Assembly (NCBI GenBank): GCA_025594325.1
Contig: JANHCV010000011.1
Location: 1,240,001 to 1,304,000 of the forward strand
Direction: 5' to 3'
Length of the DNA: 64,000 bases
Source of the DNA: Blastocladiella emersonii ATCC 22665
Taxonomy: Eukaryota; Blastocladiomycota; Blastocladiomycetes; Blastocladiales; Blastocladiaceae
Every line of letters begins with the position of its first letter. Within the stretch, counting starts at the first letter, position 1. Made by a program: the position numbers and the translations under genes. The notes beneath the pieces were generated by a model. The model was not told the origin of the DNA and searched no databases. It saw only the letters and a list, made by a program, of their open reading frames with translations. Positions 29,958-40,847 of the stretch are shown here, one piece after another.

Positions 29958-31928
29958 TTACGACGTTGACCTCGCTGGCGACGATCCCAAAGAGGTGGGC
30001 GGCGCCGTTACCGTGCGAGCCGCCGCCGCGGCCGCTGCTTCGCGCGCCGCGAGCTGGTCCTTGAAGTGGTTGGTCGTGACGTCGGCGAGGAGGCCAGGCA
30101 GGCAGCGGTGGACGTGCCACCAGTCCTTGACGACGGGCAATAGGACCTCGGCGTACTGCGGGTCGGGGATCCCGCGGAGCTCCCACTGCTCGGCGGCGCC
30201 GTCGCGGACCAGCTCGAGCTCGAGGGTTGCCGACGGATCACCAGTGCCCGTACCCGGGGGCGCGTCTGCGCGGGTAGCGAACCGCGAGCGGAGCGTGATG
30301 GAGTTGGGACTCGTGCGGCGCATGTCGAAGCCGAACGCGGACTGCACGAGGTTCGCGGTCCACGACGACCAGTCGGCGGGGTCCTCGAACTCGGCAGCAC
30401 AGTCCTCGTCCACGCGTTTCCGTTTCCGGCTCGCGTCCTGGCTCGCGGCGAGCGCGGCGGCAGCAGCGGCCTCGGCCTCGACGCGCGCGAGTTTCTGAGC
30501 GAGGTCGCGGGAGCTGGCCTCGAGGTCGGCGGTACGGCGCTCGAGAACGGAAATCTCCTGCGCACGGCCGCCATCCGCATCGTCGGCAGCGGCGGCACCG
30601 AGCGCACGAACGCGGTCGCGCAGCGACGCCACCTGGCCCTCGGCGGCATCCCGCGCGACCTCGGCGACGCGGCGCGCGGAGTACTCGGACCAGTACCGCG
30701 TGTCGGCGTCGGCAGCCGCGGTCTTCGCCGCGGCGAGCTCGGCGCGCAAAGTCGCGCGCTGGCGGTCGAGGAACGCGGCGCGGTCGCTCGCGGTGCGGGC
30801 GGTGTGGGTCGCCGCCTCGAGCTCGGCGCGGAGTGCGGTGACCGTGGTCGTGGTCGCGGGCGCGTCGCCGGTGGGGATCGGGGCCGCAGCGGCAGCCGTG
30901 GCGACGGCCTCGCGCGCCTTGGCGAGCTCAGCCGACAACTCCGCGACGCGGGCTTCGGCGTCGACGAGCGCGCGGCGCAGGTCGGCGGCAGCGCGCGCGT
31001 CGGCGGCGAGCATCGCCTTCTCCTCCTCGAGGACGCGGACCTGGCGCGTGGCGGCGTCAAGGTCGCCTGCCGTGGCGCGGAGCCGCGCGACCTCGGCCTC
31101 GAGCTGGCGCAGGTGCTCGACGCCGTGGTGGATCTCGGACCGCTGCGCGGTGACGCGGCCGTACAGGAGCTGGTTACGGGTCGCGGCGACGAGCTGGGCG
31201 CGCACGTCGTCGAGCTCGGCCTCGAGCTTGCGGTTGGCGGCGAGCGTGTCCGAGTTCTTTTGCGCGAGCGCCACGTTGTCGGCCTGCACGCGGACCAGCT
31301 CGCGCTCGGTGGTGGTGAGCGTGTCGACGAGGAGGACACGTTCGCGGTCGTCGGCGCGGTGCTCGGCAGCGAGGGCGGACTCAAGGTCGACGACGCGGCC
31401 GGCGAGGGCGTCCAGCGACGCCGTGAGGTCCGTGACGCGGCGCGACTCGCGCGCCTTGACGAGCTCGAGCTCCGACTCGAGCGTTTTGATGCGGTCGGCC
31501 GCGGTCTGCGTCTCGGTGTACAGCATGTTGCGCTGCTCCGTGATGCTGGCGTCGCGCGCCTTGAGGGCGGCCACCTCCCTGGCGGACGCGTCAGCAGTCA
31601 GCTGCACGGCGGCGAGCTCGGCGGCGTGGCGCGACGCGGCGGCGAGCTGCTCGCCCTCGGCGACACGCAGCTTCTCGCGCAACGCGGCAATCTCGGACTG
31701 GTCTACTCGTCCGCGCACCGAGTGAGCGCTGACCGTCACCGACACAGGTTACACTATGTTAGACGTACACGACACGACGGCACTCGCAGAAACGGTCTGA
31801 GCGGCATCGACGTGCAACAGCGTACGCTTCACGAGCGCGGCGACCGAGGACAGGGTGCCGCTCGCAATCACCGAGGCTGGCGGCCCGGCGCCAGGGGCCG
31901 TGGGACGCGGCGTGCGGTCATGTTCCAT
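29958..31928 (-). CDS. MAD1-like spindle checkpoint coiled-coil protein
   Basis: Exons 31769–31928 and 29958–31702 give 634 residues. The intron 31703–31768 (GTACGT…GAGTAG) keeps the frame. Nearly all of residues 50–460 is heptad-type coiled coil rich in Ala, Glu, Leu and Arg. A basic KRKR patch near 470 could be nuclear. The last 150 residues resemble the folded Mad1 C-terminal domain: LVQSAFGFDMRR, SITLRSRF, and CLPGLLADVTTNHF, which matches the family's PAFLAALTLELF end. Mad1 recruits Mad2 to unattached kinetochores. A clear Mad2-binding motif was not found by eye, so the assignment rests mainly on the C-terminal domain and architecture. A Pro-rich insert interrupts the coil near residue 330. 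Other long coiled-coil proteins remain possible. Confidence 0.65.
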
Positions 31929-32280
31929 GGTTGCTGATTGCGTTGCAGGGAGTGAGAAGACTGGCAGGGGAAGGGTGGTGATGGGAGGGGAGGCGGAAAG
32001 GCGCGGCGCCGCTCCGGCTGGGGGGCGACCTTCGACTCGCCGCAACTCACCTGACGCCCACCCGAGATGAACGACGCGATAACGGTTGCCCGCGAGCGGC
32101 CAAGTCATTCAAGCTCGCAAGTGAGAAAAAAAAATAGGTGCGAGTGTATCGAGAAGCATTATGAACGCGAGCCCAAATCAACGACGTGGGCGGACCACCT
32201 CCACAGCGCAGCGCCCTGCTTGCTTCTGACCCGGACGCCCAACACCACCAAGGCACACACTTGCGCGAGAAGAAGCAATA

Positions 32281-32338
32281 GAGCAACACTCGCGCGGGAG
32301 ACGCGCATCTTTTCATGGCGCCTGCGCGGGTGCTGCTC
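32281..32338 (+). repeat. Hairpin element, copy A
   Basis: Imperfect palindrome of the form AGCAACACTCGCGCGGG…CCTGCGCGGGTGCTGCT with a loop around CATCTTTTCATGG. It is followed by CGCGCGCGTGGTCGATGGAG, which the other copies share. This copy is the most diverged of the plus-strand set. Confidence 0.75.
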
Positions 32339-33325
32339 GTTGCACTCGTCACGCGCGCGTGGTCGATGGAGCAAGGGCGCTAGGGCGAGAGCAGACCACG
32401 GCGAACGGTCGCAACGTTGCGCATCTTGGTTGCAAAAGAGTTTGTGGTGAGCTCAAGATAACTGGGCGACAAGGAGAAAGTGAGGTTCCGTCGCGCGATG
32501 TCACAGGGGATAACGCGACCATCATCGCGCGCGAAACGGAATCCTTGACAATCCCGAGCATGAAGTAGTTGACTCGAACTTTGAGAGCTTGATGCTTTGC
32601 ATGCGGTTTCGCTACAGCACGTGAAGCGAAGGTGAGCGGTTGGGCTGCGTGTCAGGCACAGCCGGGTGGTATAGGTTGTACGCTAGGGACTGACTCGTTT
32701 TCTCCTATGAGCTTTCCAGGTCGTATGCCCGAGGTATGCTGAACTACAGACGCGTGAAATGAGCCCAAGAGTATTCGACACGCAGATTGAGCGAAGACTG
32801 CTTAGGAAGACGATTCGTGGCGTCGTGCGCATGCTTCCGACATCTCTCCCGCTCCTGGTCGGCACTCAGCAGTCAGGAAACTCGCGGTACAGCCATCTGG
32901 CAGCCGTAGCAAGCAGGTCGCGTTGAGTGTTGTGACTCTGTTGATCGACGATGTGTGACGGCTGGACATGATTTCAGCAAGTTGGAGGTGCGTAAGATGC
33001 GTTTAGTAGTTACATGGTGCTTGTCGCGTGTGGGATGGGGGAGTCACGGCCGGCGCGGCGCGCGGCGGCAATTTCCTTCGGTCTGCTTCTTCGCAGGAAA
33101 CGGCGAGCCCGTCACCGGTTCGCCTCACGACAGGGCCGCGACAGAGGATCGGTGATGATTCGTAACGATTGCGCAAGGAGGGAGAGATCTATTAGAACGC
33201 ACGTCAAAAGCACGGGTCGGCATCCCGCGCCAAGGGCCAACCACACCACGACCGCAGCGCCTTCTCTGCTTACACTCTGACGCTCCACGAGAACAGAAAC
33301 CACGCGTACGCGACGCAAAGCGAGC

Positions 33326-33382
33326 GAGCAGCACTCGCGCAGGCGACGCGTAGCTTTTCACGGCGCTCGCGCGAGTGCTGCT
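33326..33382 (+). repeat. Hairpin element, copy B
   Basis: Arms AGCAGCACTCGCGC and GCGCGAGTGCTGCT pair perfectly, with the conserved CTTTTCACGGCG in the loop. The downstream flank (GAGGTTGATGG) is a weaker match to the family. Confidence 0.75.
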
Positions 33383-34359
33383 GGTACAGGAGCCGCGTAC
33401 GCGAGGTTGATGGTCTTAGGGCGCTAGGCTGGGAGCAAAGTGCAAGCTTCCGCGGCCAGCCACTTGCTCGCAGCACGATTTCGATCCCGCCCCCGGGTTC
33501 ACGACACACTGCGCTTCGTCGCAATCGTCGCTCTTTCCCGAGGTTCCCGCCCGACTTCTGGAACTGCGTGCACAGCTGCGATCGTCTCGCGCCTGGGCAC
33601 ACCTTGCGCGCCGCGACGATGGCGTTAATAGGTAGTCTCGGTGCCAGACTCTACGGCCACATGGTCGGCGTGGGTGGCCTCGGGCATTCGGAGAAATGAC
33701 CTCGGCCGACCGACCGTGGGTAGACGTACGTCGCGGGTCAGCAGGCGCTGGGTAGGGCCGCCTCGGCCCACTGCAGGCATCCCGCCGCTCCCCACGAGAA
33801 TACGGTCTGGCAACGAGACTAGTTAATAGGTTCGTCGACCTGCTCGCAAGACGAGCGCCAAGGGTTTATCTCTCCCCCCCCCCTGCTCGAGTTTTCAACG
33901 TGAAGGCGACCGTTCTCTCACATCTCGTCACGCGTAGGTTGATCGAGGAGCACTGTTTCGACCCGCATCCGTGCCTATCGCCACGCCGGTTGATCAACGA
34001 GGCCAAACTCGTGCGCATCAAGGGGTTGCGAATGAAACAATGCAGAGGAATCAAGGCCTAAGAACATCAGGAAAGGCGGAGGGGATGAGCGAGTCTGCTT
34101 CCAAACGGAAGCAGCGCGCTTTGCCCAATCATCCCGCCCATCACACTCGCGACCGCTTCTCGTATTTGGCGAACGGCAAGCTAGATCAAGTTCTCGAGAG
34201 CGAGTCTCCATCGCTGAGAAGCAATCATGCAGGTGTATCGACGACCACAATTGCAGCGCGAGCCCTGCTCACGAGTGCCACGGCCAGTACCCACACCGCC
34301 CAACTCGATCTCATAGCCCAGCAACACAAAAGGAGCCCGCGCGACGATCAGCAAGAGAG

Positions 34360-34415
34360 AGCAGCACTCGCGCGGGCGACGCGCGGCTTTTCACGGCGCC
34401 CGCGCGGGTGCTGCT
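34360..34415 (+). repeat. Hairpin element, copy C
   Basis: Arms AGCAGCACTCGCGCGGGCG and CGCCCGCGCGGGTGCTGCT pair over 19 nt with one G·T-type mismatch. The loop is ACGCGCGGCTTTTCACGG. GCGCGACGATCAGCAAGAG precedes it, and GGTTCAAGACGTCGCGCGCG follows. Confidence 0.85.
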
Positions 34416-35074
34416 GGTTCAAGACGTCGCGCGCGCGTGGTTGGCGATCCAGGGGCATCGGAGTGAGAGGTGAGCGTAACATACAGCCGCGACTTGTACT
34501 TGGCGAGAATTGTCGAGTGTCCCGGTGGCCAAAGGGCTCGTGAAGAACGAGTCCACACCGCACGTTCGATTTGGCCGAGTCCCTAGCCAGCAAGCTGTAA
34601 CATGCGCGGAAGCGGACGTTTGCAGTAAGCAGGTCCCACTTGACTAAACGGCGAACAACGCGGTGAGCGTGCGGGCGGACCCCAGCGCCGATCAATGCGT
34701 GAGCACGTACTGAGTCTTGGTCGCCTCGCTCTCCATTCGCGCCCTTCGTCGGCGGCGCCTGTTAGCGCAAATAGTCTGGTCGAGCTGCTATAACCGAGTT
34801 CGGGCTCGCACTCGTCCGACGGCTGCAGCTGGCTCTCAGGCACCGATTAACGGGGCCGTTCCAGGCTACGTTTGACAGCAGGCTTTTAGCGTCAGCGAAC
34901 GTGCACCGGGAATCAATGCTAGGGACAGCAGCAAGCGAGGAGCGGGCGTGGTAAAGTTATGCGTACCGTGTTTGACGTCACCGTTCAAAATGCCCTCAGG
35001 CGCAAGATAAGGCGCGCTTCAAGCGGCCAAGTTGGCGAACGCGTGACGCCAAGCGCGTTCATGTCAATTGATCG

Positions 35075-35600
35075 ATCACGCTGATGCGATTGCAGCAAGT
35101 TGAAGATAAGCAAGAAGCGATAGGGAGATGCATGGCGGTGGTGGTGTGCACGATGCGGGAGCGGCAGCGACTTGCGGCGCGACGCGTCGCCTTCAGCCAC
35201 CCTGTGACGCGACCGCCGTCCGGCTGCAGCTACACCGTCCCTCACCCTCGTGATGGCGGCCTCACGACGAATAAGTATCAATCCTAACACACGCTTTGAG
35301 ATCGCTGAGCAGCAAGCGTACAAGTATATCGAGAATCACCGCACGAGTCGCTCGCTCGCTCACGTCCACGACCACGCTCCGCACTGCCAGCGTCGTTCCC
35401 GACACCCGAGCGCCAGCAAAGCCCACGCGCGCGCAACAATCAGCAAGAGAGCAGCACTCGCGCGGGCGACGCGCGGCTTTTCACGGCGCCCATGCGAGCG
35501 CTGCTGGTTCGAGACGTCGCGCGCGCGTGGTCAATGGAGCAAGGGCATCAGAGTGAGGGGTGAGCGTAGTGTCCCGCCGCGTCTTGGAGAGGATCTGAAT
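35075..35600 (+). repeat. Longest copy of the dispersed repeat, with hairpin D
   Basis: About 500 bp align with the reverse complement of 45370–45870. The order of shared blocks is the same: GATAAGCAAGAAGC and GATGCATGGCG near the start, then GACCACGCTCCGCAC, then CAATCAGC and the hairpin (35450–35505), then GAGACGTCGCGCGCG. GGTTCGAGAC after the hairpin resembles a pol III B box. No conserved frame supports coding. The ends were placed by eye. Confidence 0.75.
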
Positions 35601-36099
35601 CTTGGAAAACGATGTCAAGGCGAGTTGACGAGATTCTTGGCGAGCCTACATTCGGTGGACATGAGTCTCCTCGGGTGCGTGCAACCTTGAGCCACGTCGC
35701 GAGCGTACTAAAGCCATGCAGCCGTACGCGAAAGATTCGCTTCTGTCGCGCCGGTCCTTGGACGAAATTGTGGAGCCATGTTGTGGATCGTGACCACAAA
35801 GTTCGAGACGACCGTGAACAGCTGGACCGAATATCGATGCGGACATCCTCAGCAAGACATACAGAACGAGAGGCGGCTGAGTGATGGAGCGTGGTGGCAA
35901 ACGCTCGGCCCGTAGTACCGCCAGGCCCAGCGGGCCTCGAATTCCAGTACTGCACAAGCTTGATGGTCTCATCCTTGTCCATATCAATGACTGGTTGCAC
36001 GACGCACTTCGCTCAACTTTCCAGGCCTTTCTCGCTGTCCAGATCACCCTGCCACGGGCGAGCTCACCGGCTCAACGACAATGGTTCGCGTCCCGCGTA

Positions 36100-36160
36100 G
36101 TGTTGCAGGAAGTAGAGGATAAGCAAGAAGCGATTTGAAGTCTACATGGCGTTCAGAGTT
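36100..36160 (+). repeat. Partial copy of the dispersed repeat (5' part)
   Basis: GTAGAGGATAAGCAAGAAGCGAT and a following TACATGGCG match the start of the 35.1-kb and 45.8-kb copies, but the hairpin end is missing. Confidence 0.6.
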
Positions 36161-36293
36161 CACGATGGGGGAGAAGGGGTGAGCTGCGACGCGTTGCTCC
36201 AGCTTCAGCCACGCACGCGTATCTCCTCAACTTCAGGCCGCCAAGCGCAAGAGTATCTCATAGCAGTAAGCTCCTCTATATGTGTGTGTATCG

Positions 36294-37380
36294 CTACGGT
36301 CGCGGCAGCATCCTGCCCGGCGGATCGAGCACGGACGTCGTGAGCCTGCTGCGCGCCGCGGCCTCGTCGTCATCCTCGGATGGCGGCGGTGGCCGCCTTG
36401 GCGACGTTGCTCCATTGCTGCTGTTGCTGCGCGTCGAGAAGAGGGACGCCATGGACCCCGACGACTCGGTCCCACTGCCGCCGTTGTTGCCTGAGCCCCA
36501 CAGCCACGCAGGCACGAGCCCTCGCCTCCTCGACGGCGTCGCGGTCGCGTCTCCCGACGGCGAGCCAGCAAGAGCCGCGCGGCGCCCACCGGGCGGTGTG
36601 CCCGGTACCGGCGTCCCAGCGGTCGCGGCGACGGCGCGATCGACGACGCGCTCGAGGAGCGTCGCGCGGGCGTGGATCCGCTCGGCGCGGTCGAGCAGGG
36701 CGTCGAGGGCGGGCAGGCGGGCGCGGATGGATTCCTCTACACGCCGCAAACGAGTAAGCTCGTGATGCACGGGCGAGACCCGGATGACGGTACCGAGCAG
36801 CTGACAATGGTTCCACTGCGCGACCGCGTCCTGCATGGCGACGGACGCGTGCAGCACGCGGTCGTGCGCCGTCACGTTCATTTGCTTGAGCGAGGTCAGG
36901 TCGCCGGCGAGCACTACACAACCCACAGTCGTCAGCATCTCACGCTCAATGCAGTGTACGAGCCCAAGCCGCACACGAGACATGCCGCTCAAACGCATGA
37001 ATCGTCGCGGTCCCCGACCGCGCCATGGCGCTGACGACGGCGGGCGGGACCGTCGCGCGGCGGTCGTCTTCGGGTGGCGGTTCCCGCCCGTCGTCGTCCT
37101 CATCGTCTGCGACGTCCGAGCTCGACGACGACGCGGGCGGCGGAAGGACCGGCAAGCTCTCGTAGCTGTCGTGTCTCGACGGGGTGGTAGACGCGAGCGA
37201 CGTGATGCGAGGGCGCACGGGGAGGTGTCGTGGGGACGCCGGGAGCGGCGTGGTGCTCGCGAGCGGGAGGAGGTCGAGCGGGACCGCCGCGGCGGCGACG
37301 ACGTCGGCGTCGGCGTCGGGTAGCGCTGGTGCTGGTGGTGGCAATGCATTGACTTCATTCATGGCGTTCATGTGCTCCAT
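36294..37380 (-). CDS. Small helical protein, possibly BLOC/BORC-like, unassigned
   Basis: Exons 36975–37380, 36794–36913 and 36294–36736 give 322 residues. Introns are 36914–36974 (GTGCGG…GTGTAG) and 36737–36793 (GTACCG…GTGTAG, 57 nt). The N-terminal third is disordered and acidic (DVADDEDDDG). The centre, formed across the two splice junctions, is a helical block: GTATIHAFERHVSL, then LAGDLTSLKQMNVTAHDR, and LLEESIRARLPALDALLDRA. This resembles subunits of lysosome-positioning complexes such as BORC or BLOC-1, but I cannot name one. The tail is Ser/Pro/Gly-rich. The second intron is a multiple of three without a stop, so retaining it would keep the frame. It is head-to-head with the neurochondrin-like gene, 110 bp apart. 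Confidence 0.6.
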
Positions 37381-37490
37381 GGTCCCTTGCAGAAGAGAGC
37401 GGGCGGCGAAGGCGGCGAAGGCGACGCGCCGGTTACGAGTCCGCCGCATCGCGTGATGTCGGCCCTCTCCCGCCTATCACGACCACCGCC

Positions 37491-39754
37491 ATGGATTCCG
37501 CACCACCCGCTTCGGCCGCGCCCGGCGACTCGCCGCAACGCACGTCGTGGCTGACGCTCGACACGGTGCTGCCGCTGGTCGCGGCGGATGCGACCAACGA
37601 GGAGAAGATTGCCGGGCTCCTCGCGCTGCCGCAGGTCCTCGATGCGCGCGAGGCTGGCGACGTGCGCCGGCTCCACGCCGCGCTCGACTTTCGGTATATC
37701 CGGAGGCTGCTCAAGGCCAAGAAGGGTGCGTTCGGTCAGCCGTGGAGGTGCGGGACGATGCTGACCCGACTCCGTGTAGGCGAGGACCAGGCCGCACTGC
37801 AGTCCGTCGCGCTCAACGTCCTCTCGGTCCTCGCGGGCGACCACGAGGTAGCCCTGTCGGCCGAGCTCGGGAGCTGTCTGCTGCTCGCCGTGCAGCTCCT
37901 AGCAGGGTACGCCCCTCTCCCGCACTCTCCCTTGCAACTCAAGGACCCATGTCGAACTGACCCATGCAGGGTGTAGCTCGCCCGATGCGACGGTGCGGGC
38001 GGACGCGCTCGACGTGGTGCAGCGCATGGCGGGGCACGGCGACAGGGACACGGCGGTCGCGCTGCTCGCGGCGCCCGGGTTGCTCGTCGATGCGTTTCTA
38101 CTGATGCCTGGTACGTTTCGTCTCGCCCTCTCTCGACAACCGTCAACTCACTTTTTCTCGCACTCTAGACGACCGCCGGGACGCGTTCCGCAGCTTCCTC
38201 GTCGCGCTCTCGGACCACGCCGGCGCGCGGGTGCACCCGGTCCTCGGTCTGCTGAACCAGCTGCGGTCGCGGCTCGAGTCCACCGCCAACCCCGACGGCA
38301 GGGCGCACCAGCTCGCGCTCCTCGACACGCTGACGGCGCTGCTCGAGCACCTCGAGTCGGCGTCGGGCTCGCCGCGGCAGCGGCGGCCGGCGACCCCCGC
38401 CGCCGGCAAGGACGACGCCATGGAAGTGGACAGCGACGACGAGTCCGATGACGAAGCTGACGACGAGTCCGCGCCCTCGCTCGACCTGAAAACGCTCCTC
38501 CCGCTCCTCCTACGGACGCGCGGCGCGCCCGTCCTGCTGACCCGCCGCGCGCTCCGTCTCGCCGCCGCGTGGCTCGCGGTCTGGCGCGGCGCCGCTGCGG
38601 CGTGCGACGCGACGACGTGGACGGTCCTCGCGAACGCGGCGGCCGTGGACCTGCAGCTGGCGCTCGACGCGCTCGACCCGATGAGCGTCCCGGGCGGCGA
38701 CTCCCAGGAAGCCGCATCGATCGCAGCGGCGTGCTGGGTGATCGAGCGCCTCGTCGACGCGCTGGTGCGCGACCACGTGTCCCTCGCGGGCCCCGCGCTC
38801 CTCGCGTGGCGCCGGCACACGGGCGACCTGGTCCTCGCGCTCGCGGCGTACCTGGAGCCGTTCGCGTCGGAAATCGGTGCGGGGAACCGCAAGGACCCGT
38901 TCGATGCGCTCGTGGTGGCCCTCGCGCGGCTGACGTGCCAGCTCGTGTGCGAGGCCGACGACGACGCCGAGACGCCCGACGCGGTGCTCGCGGTCCTCCC
39001 GCTGCTCGTGTACCTCGCGACCGACCCGCACGCGCCCGCGGCCGCGGCACCGTGGGCCGCCGCGTGTCTCGCGCGCGTGTCGGCGGACGAGACTGTCGCA
39101 GCAGACCTCCGCGCGCGCCACGCGCGGTCCAAGGTCGCGGCCCGGCTCGCGGCGCCGCAGGTGTGGGCGGTCCAGCCCGGCCCGCCGCCGCGCGTCGACT
39201 GGGATACCGCGACGCATCTTGCCAGCACGTTGCTCAATGGGCTGCTCCTCCACCCGGGTTCGGCGGAGGAGGGCGGGGCGGCGGTGATGGCCGAGGTCGC
39301 GGCTATCGTCTGCCGCGCTGACGTCCCGCGCGCGGTCCGCACGATGCTCGGCCGGCGCGCTGGGTCCGCGGCTTCGCCGACGGCGGCAGCGCGCGCGGTC
39401 GCGGCCGCCGACGCTGCGGGGCAGGCGCTCGGGACGGTCGCGGCGTACGCGACCATGGCGGCGTCGCGGTCCCCTTCACCCCTCGCGGGCGACGCGCCGC
39501 GCAAGATCGCGGACCTCGTGCTCGCGTTCCTCGGTGCGGCGTGGCGGTCGGGCGCGGGCGAGTCGCTGGGCGACCTGGTCGCGCTGGTGCTCGACGGGAC
39601 GGCGGCGGTCGCGGGGGCGTCGCGCGAGGCCGCGGCGGGGTGGCGCAGCGCGGTCGAGGCGGCCAAGATGGACGGCGGTGCGCTGGCCAAGGTGCGGGTG
39701 CCCCGCGGCGGCGAGGTCGGCGGGGTGGTCAAGGTGCTCGGGCTGCTGGATTGA
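37491..39754 (+). CDS. Neurochondrin-family protein
   Basis: Four exons, 37491–37725, 37780–37906, 37977–38110 and 38169–39754, give 693 residues. Introns are 54, 70 and 58 nt with GTGCGT, GTACGC and GTACGT donors; the second uses the GTGTAG acceptor, because the nearer CAG would give a stop. The helical-repeat fold begins with TNEEKIAGLLALPQVLD and FRYIRRLLKAKKG, matching the neurochondrin opening (a DeerF-type repeat, then an fLnRLL-type repeat). An acidic linker (MEVDSDDESDDEADD) interrupts the array near residue 250. Neurochondrins are armadillo-like cytoplasmic proteins of poorly defined role outside animals. Similarity is clearest in the first 200 residues. Confidence 0.6.
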
Positions 39755-40847
39755 ATACACGTAGGTTTGGGTCAGGGATGCGGTGCACGGCGCAGCAGCG
39801 GCCGCAGCGCTTGCTCGGACGGGCCGCGAGCTTGCTTGTTACACGCGCGGCAGGTTCCCACGCCCACACCTTGCGAGCTGAGCGCTCGAAGAGAGGAAGG
39901 CCGGGGACTGCTTCGCGCGGAGAGCGAGGGGCGAGGTCCGCGGCCTCCACCTGCCCGATCCGGGAAGACGGCCGTACACGAGCTCTCCCTCCCCCCTCGC
40001 AAATCCCGAACAACCGTCGCCCGACCTGACACCGTTGCACCGCTGCACTCGCTCGGACCATTGCTGCCCGATCAGGTGCGTCGCCCTCCCCCCCGCTCTC
40101 CCTCACGAACGGCCGGCGCGAGGCTGTCCGTGGTCGCGACCGTCACCGCGGACCTCCTCGGCCCCGCGCGCGGACACCCCTCGCTCGCAGCACCGCAATC
40201 GGCCGCTGCTGCCTTGTTCCGCGAGAGCGCCACGCGGGCCCGCTGCTCGCGTCGCGTCGCGGCCGTGTCGTGAGTCGAATTCGGTCGGCAGCGAGGCGCC
40301 TCGCAACAAGGTTTGCTGCCGCCGCCTCCGCCATCCCCGCTCCTCTCGCATGGCCAGTGAGCTCTAACCGCCATCTCGGAATCTTCTGTAGCCAGCCGGT
40401 ACGCGTCGTCGTCCGCGTGCCACGCTGCTGCGCCGTTGCGGAGAAGGAGAAGGGGAAGCTGACGCCGCCGCGAGCGAGCGTTGCTGTAGCACACCGCGGT
40501 CCCGCGCTCACTTGCGCATTGCGATTCATTCCTGGCTCTCGCCGCCCTTGCCGACGTGGTAAATTTGTGCCACCATCGCGCGAGAGAAGAGAAGAGTGAC
40601 GGGCCGCCCTCCCGCCACAAGCAGCCATCTCCGAGCTCCCACGCCGCCCGGCGCCGCCGCCCTCTCCTCTCCCCCCTCGGCCCGCCTTCGCCACCCGCCC
40701 TCTCCTCCTCCCACCACCATCGCCTCGGCGACCTCGCACGCACTTGCTGCAACGTAATCAACACCCGACGCACGCACGCGAGTGCCAACGAGGCTGCCTA
40801 GACCCTCCGCCGCCTGCACCTCGCCCAGCCCATCACCCACGCTCTGC
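39755..40847. other. Intergenic and probable 5' leader
   Basis: No gene supported. Frames on both strands are Arg/Ala-rich shadows of GC-rich sequence. The stretch before 40848 is C/T-rich, like a leader or promoter region. Confidence 0.5.

Larger units (their letters stand above)
31929..36293. other. Gene-poor repeat-rich stretch
   Basis: No frame here looks like a gene. The sequence holds four copies of a hairpin-bearing repeat in plus orientation (32.3, 33.3, 34.4 and 35.5 kb) and a partial repeat at 36.1 kb. Frames that look similar to one another (with repeated RATRGFSRRP) are translations of the repeat and not a protein family. Confidence 0.7.

Noticed and set aside
34000-35700. Similar short translations around 34.2–34.5 and 35.3–35.6 kb that look like a protein family
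   Set aside because: The similarity comes from the DNA repeat containing the hairpin. Frames are not preserved across copies and codon-position bias is absent.
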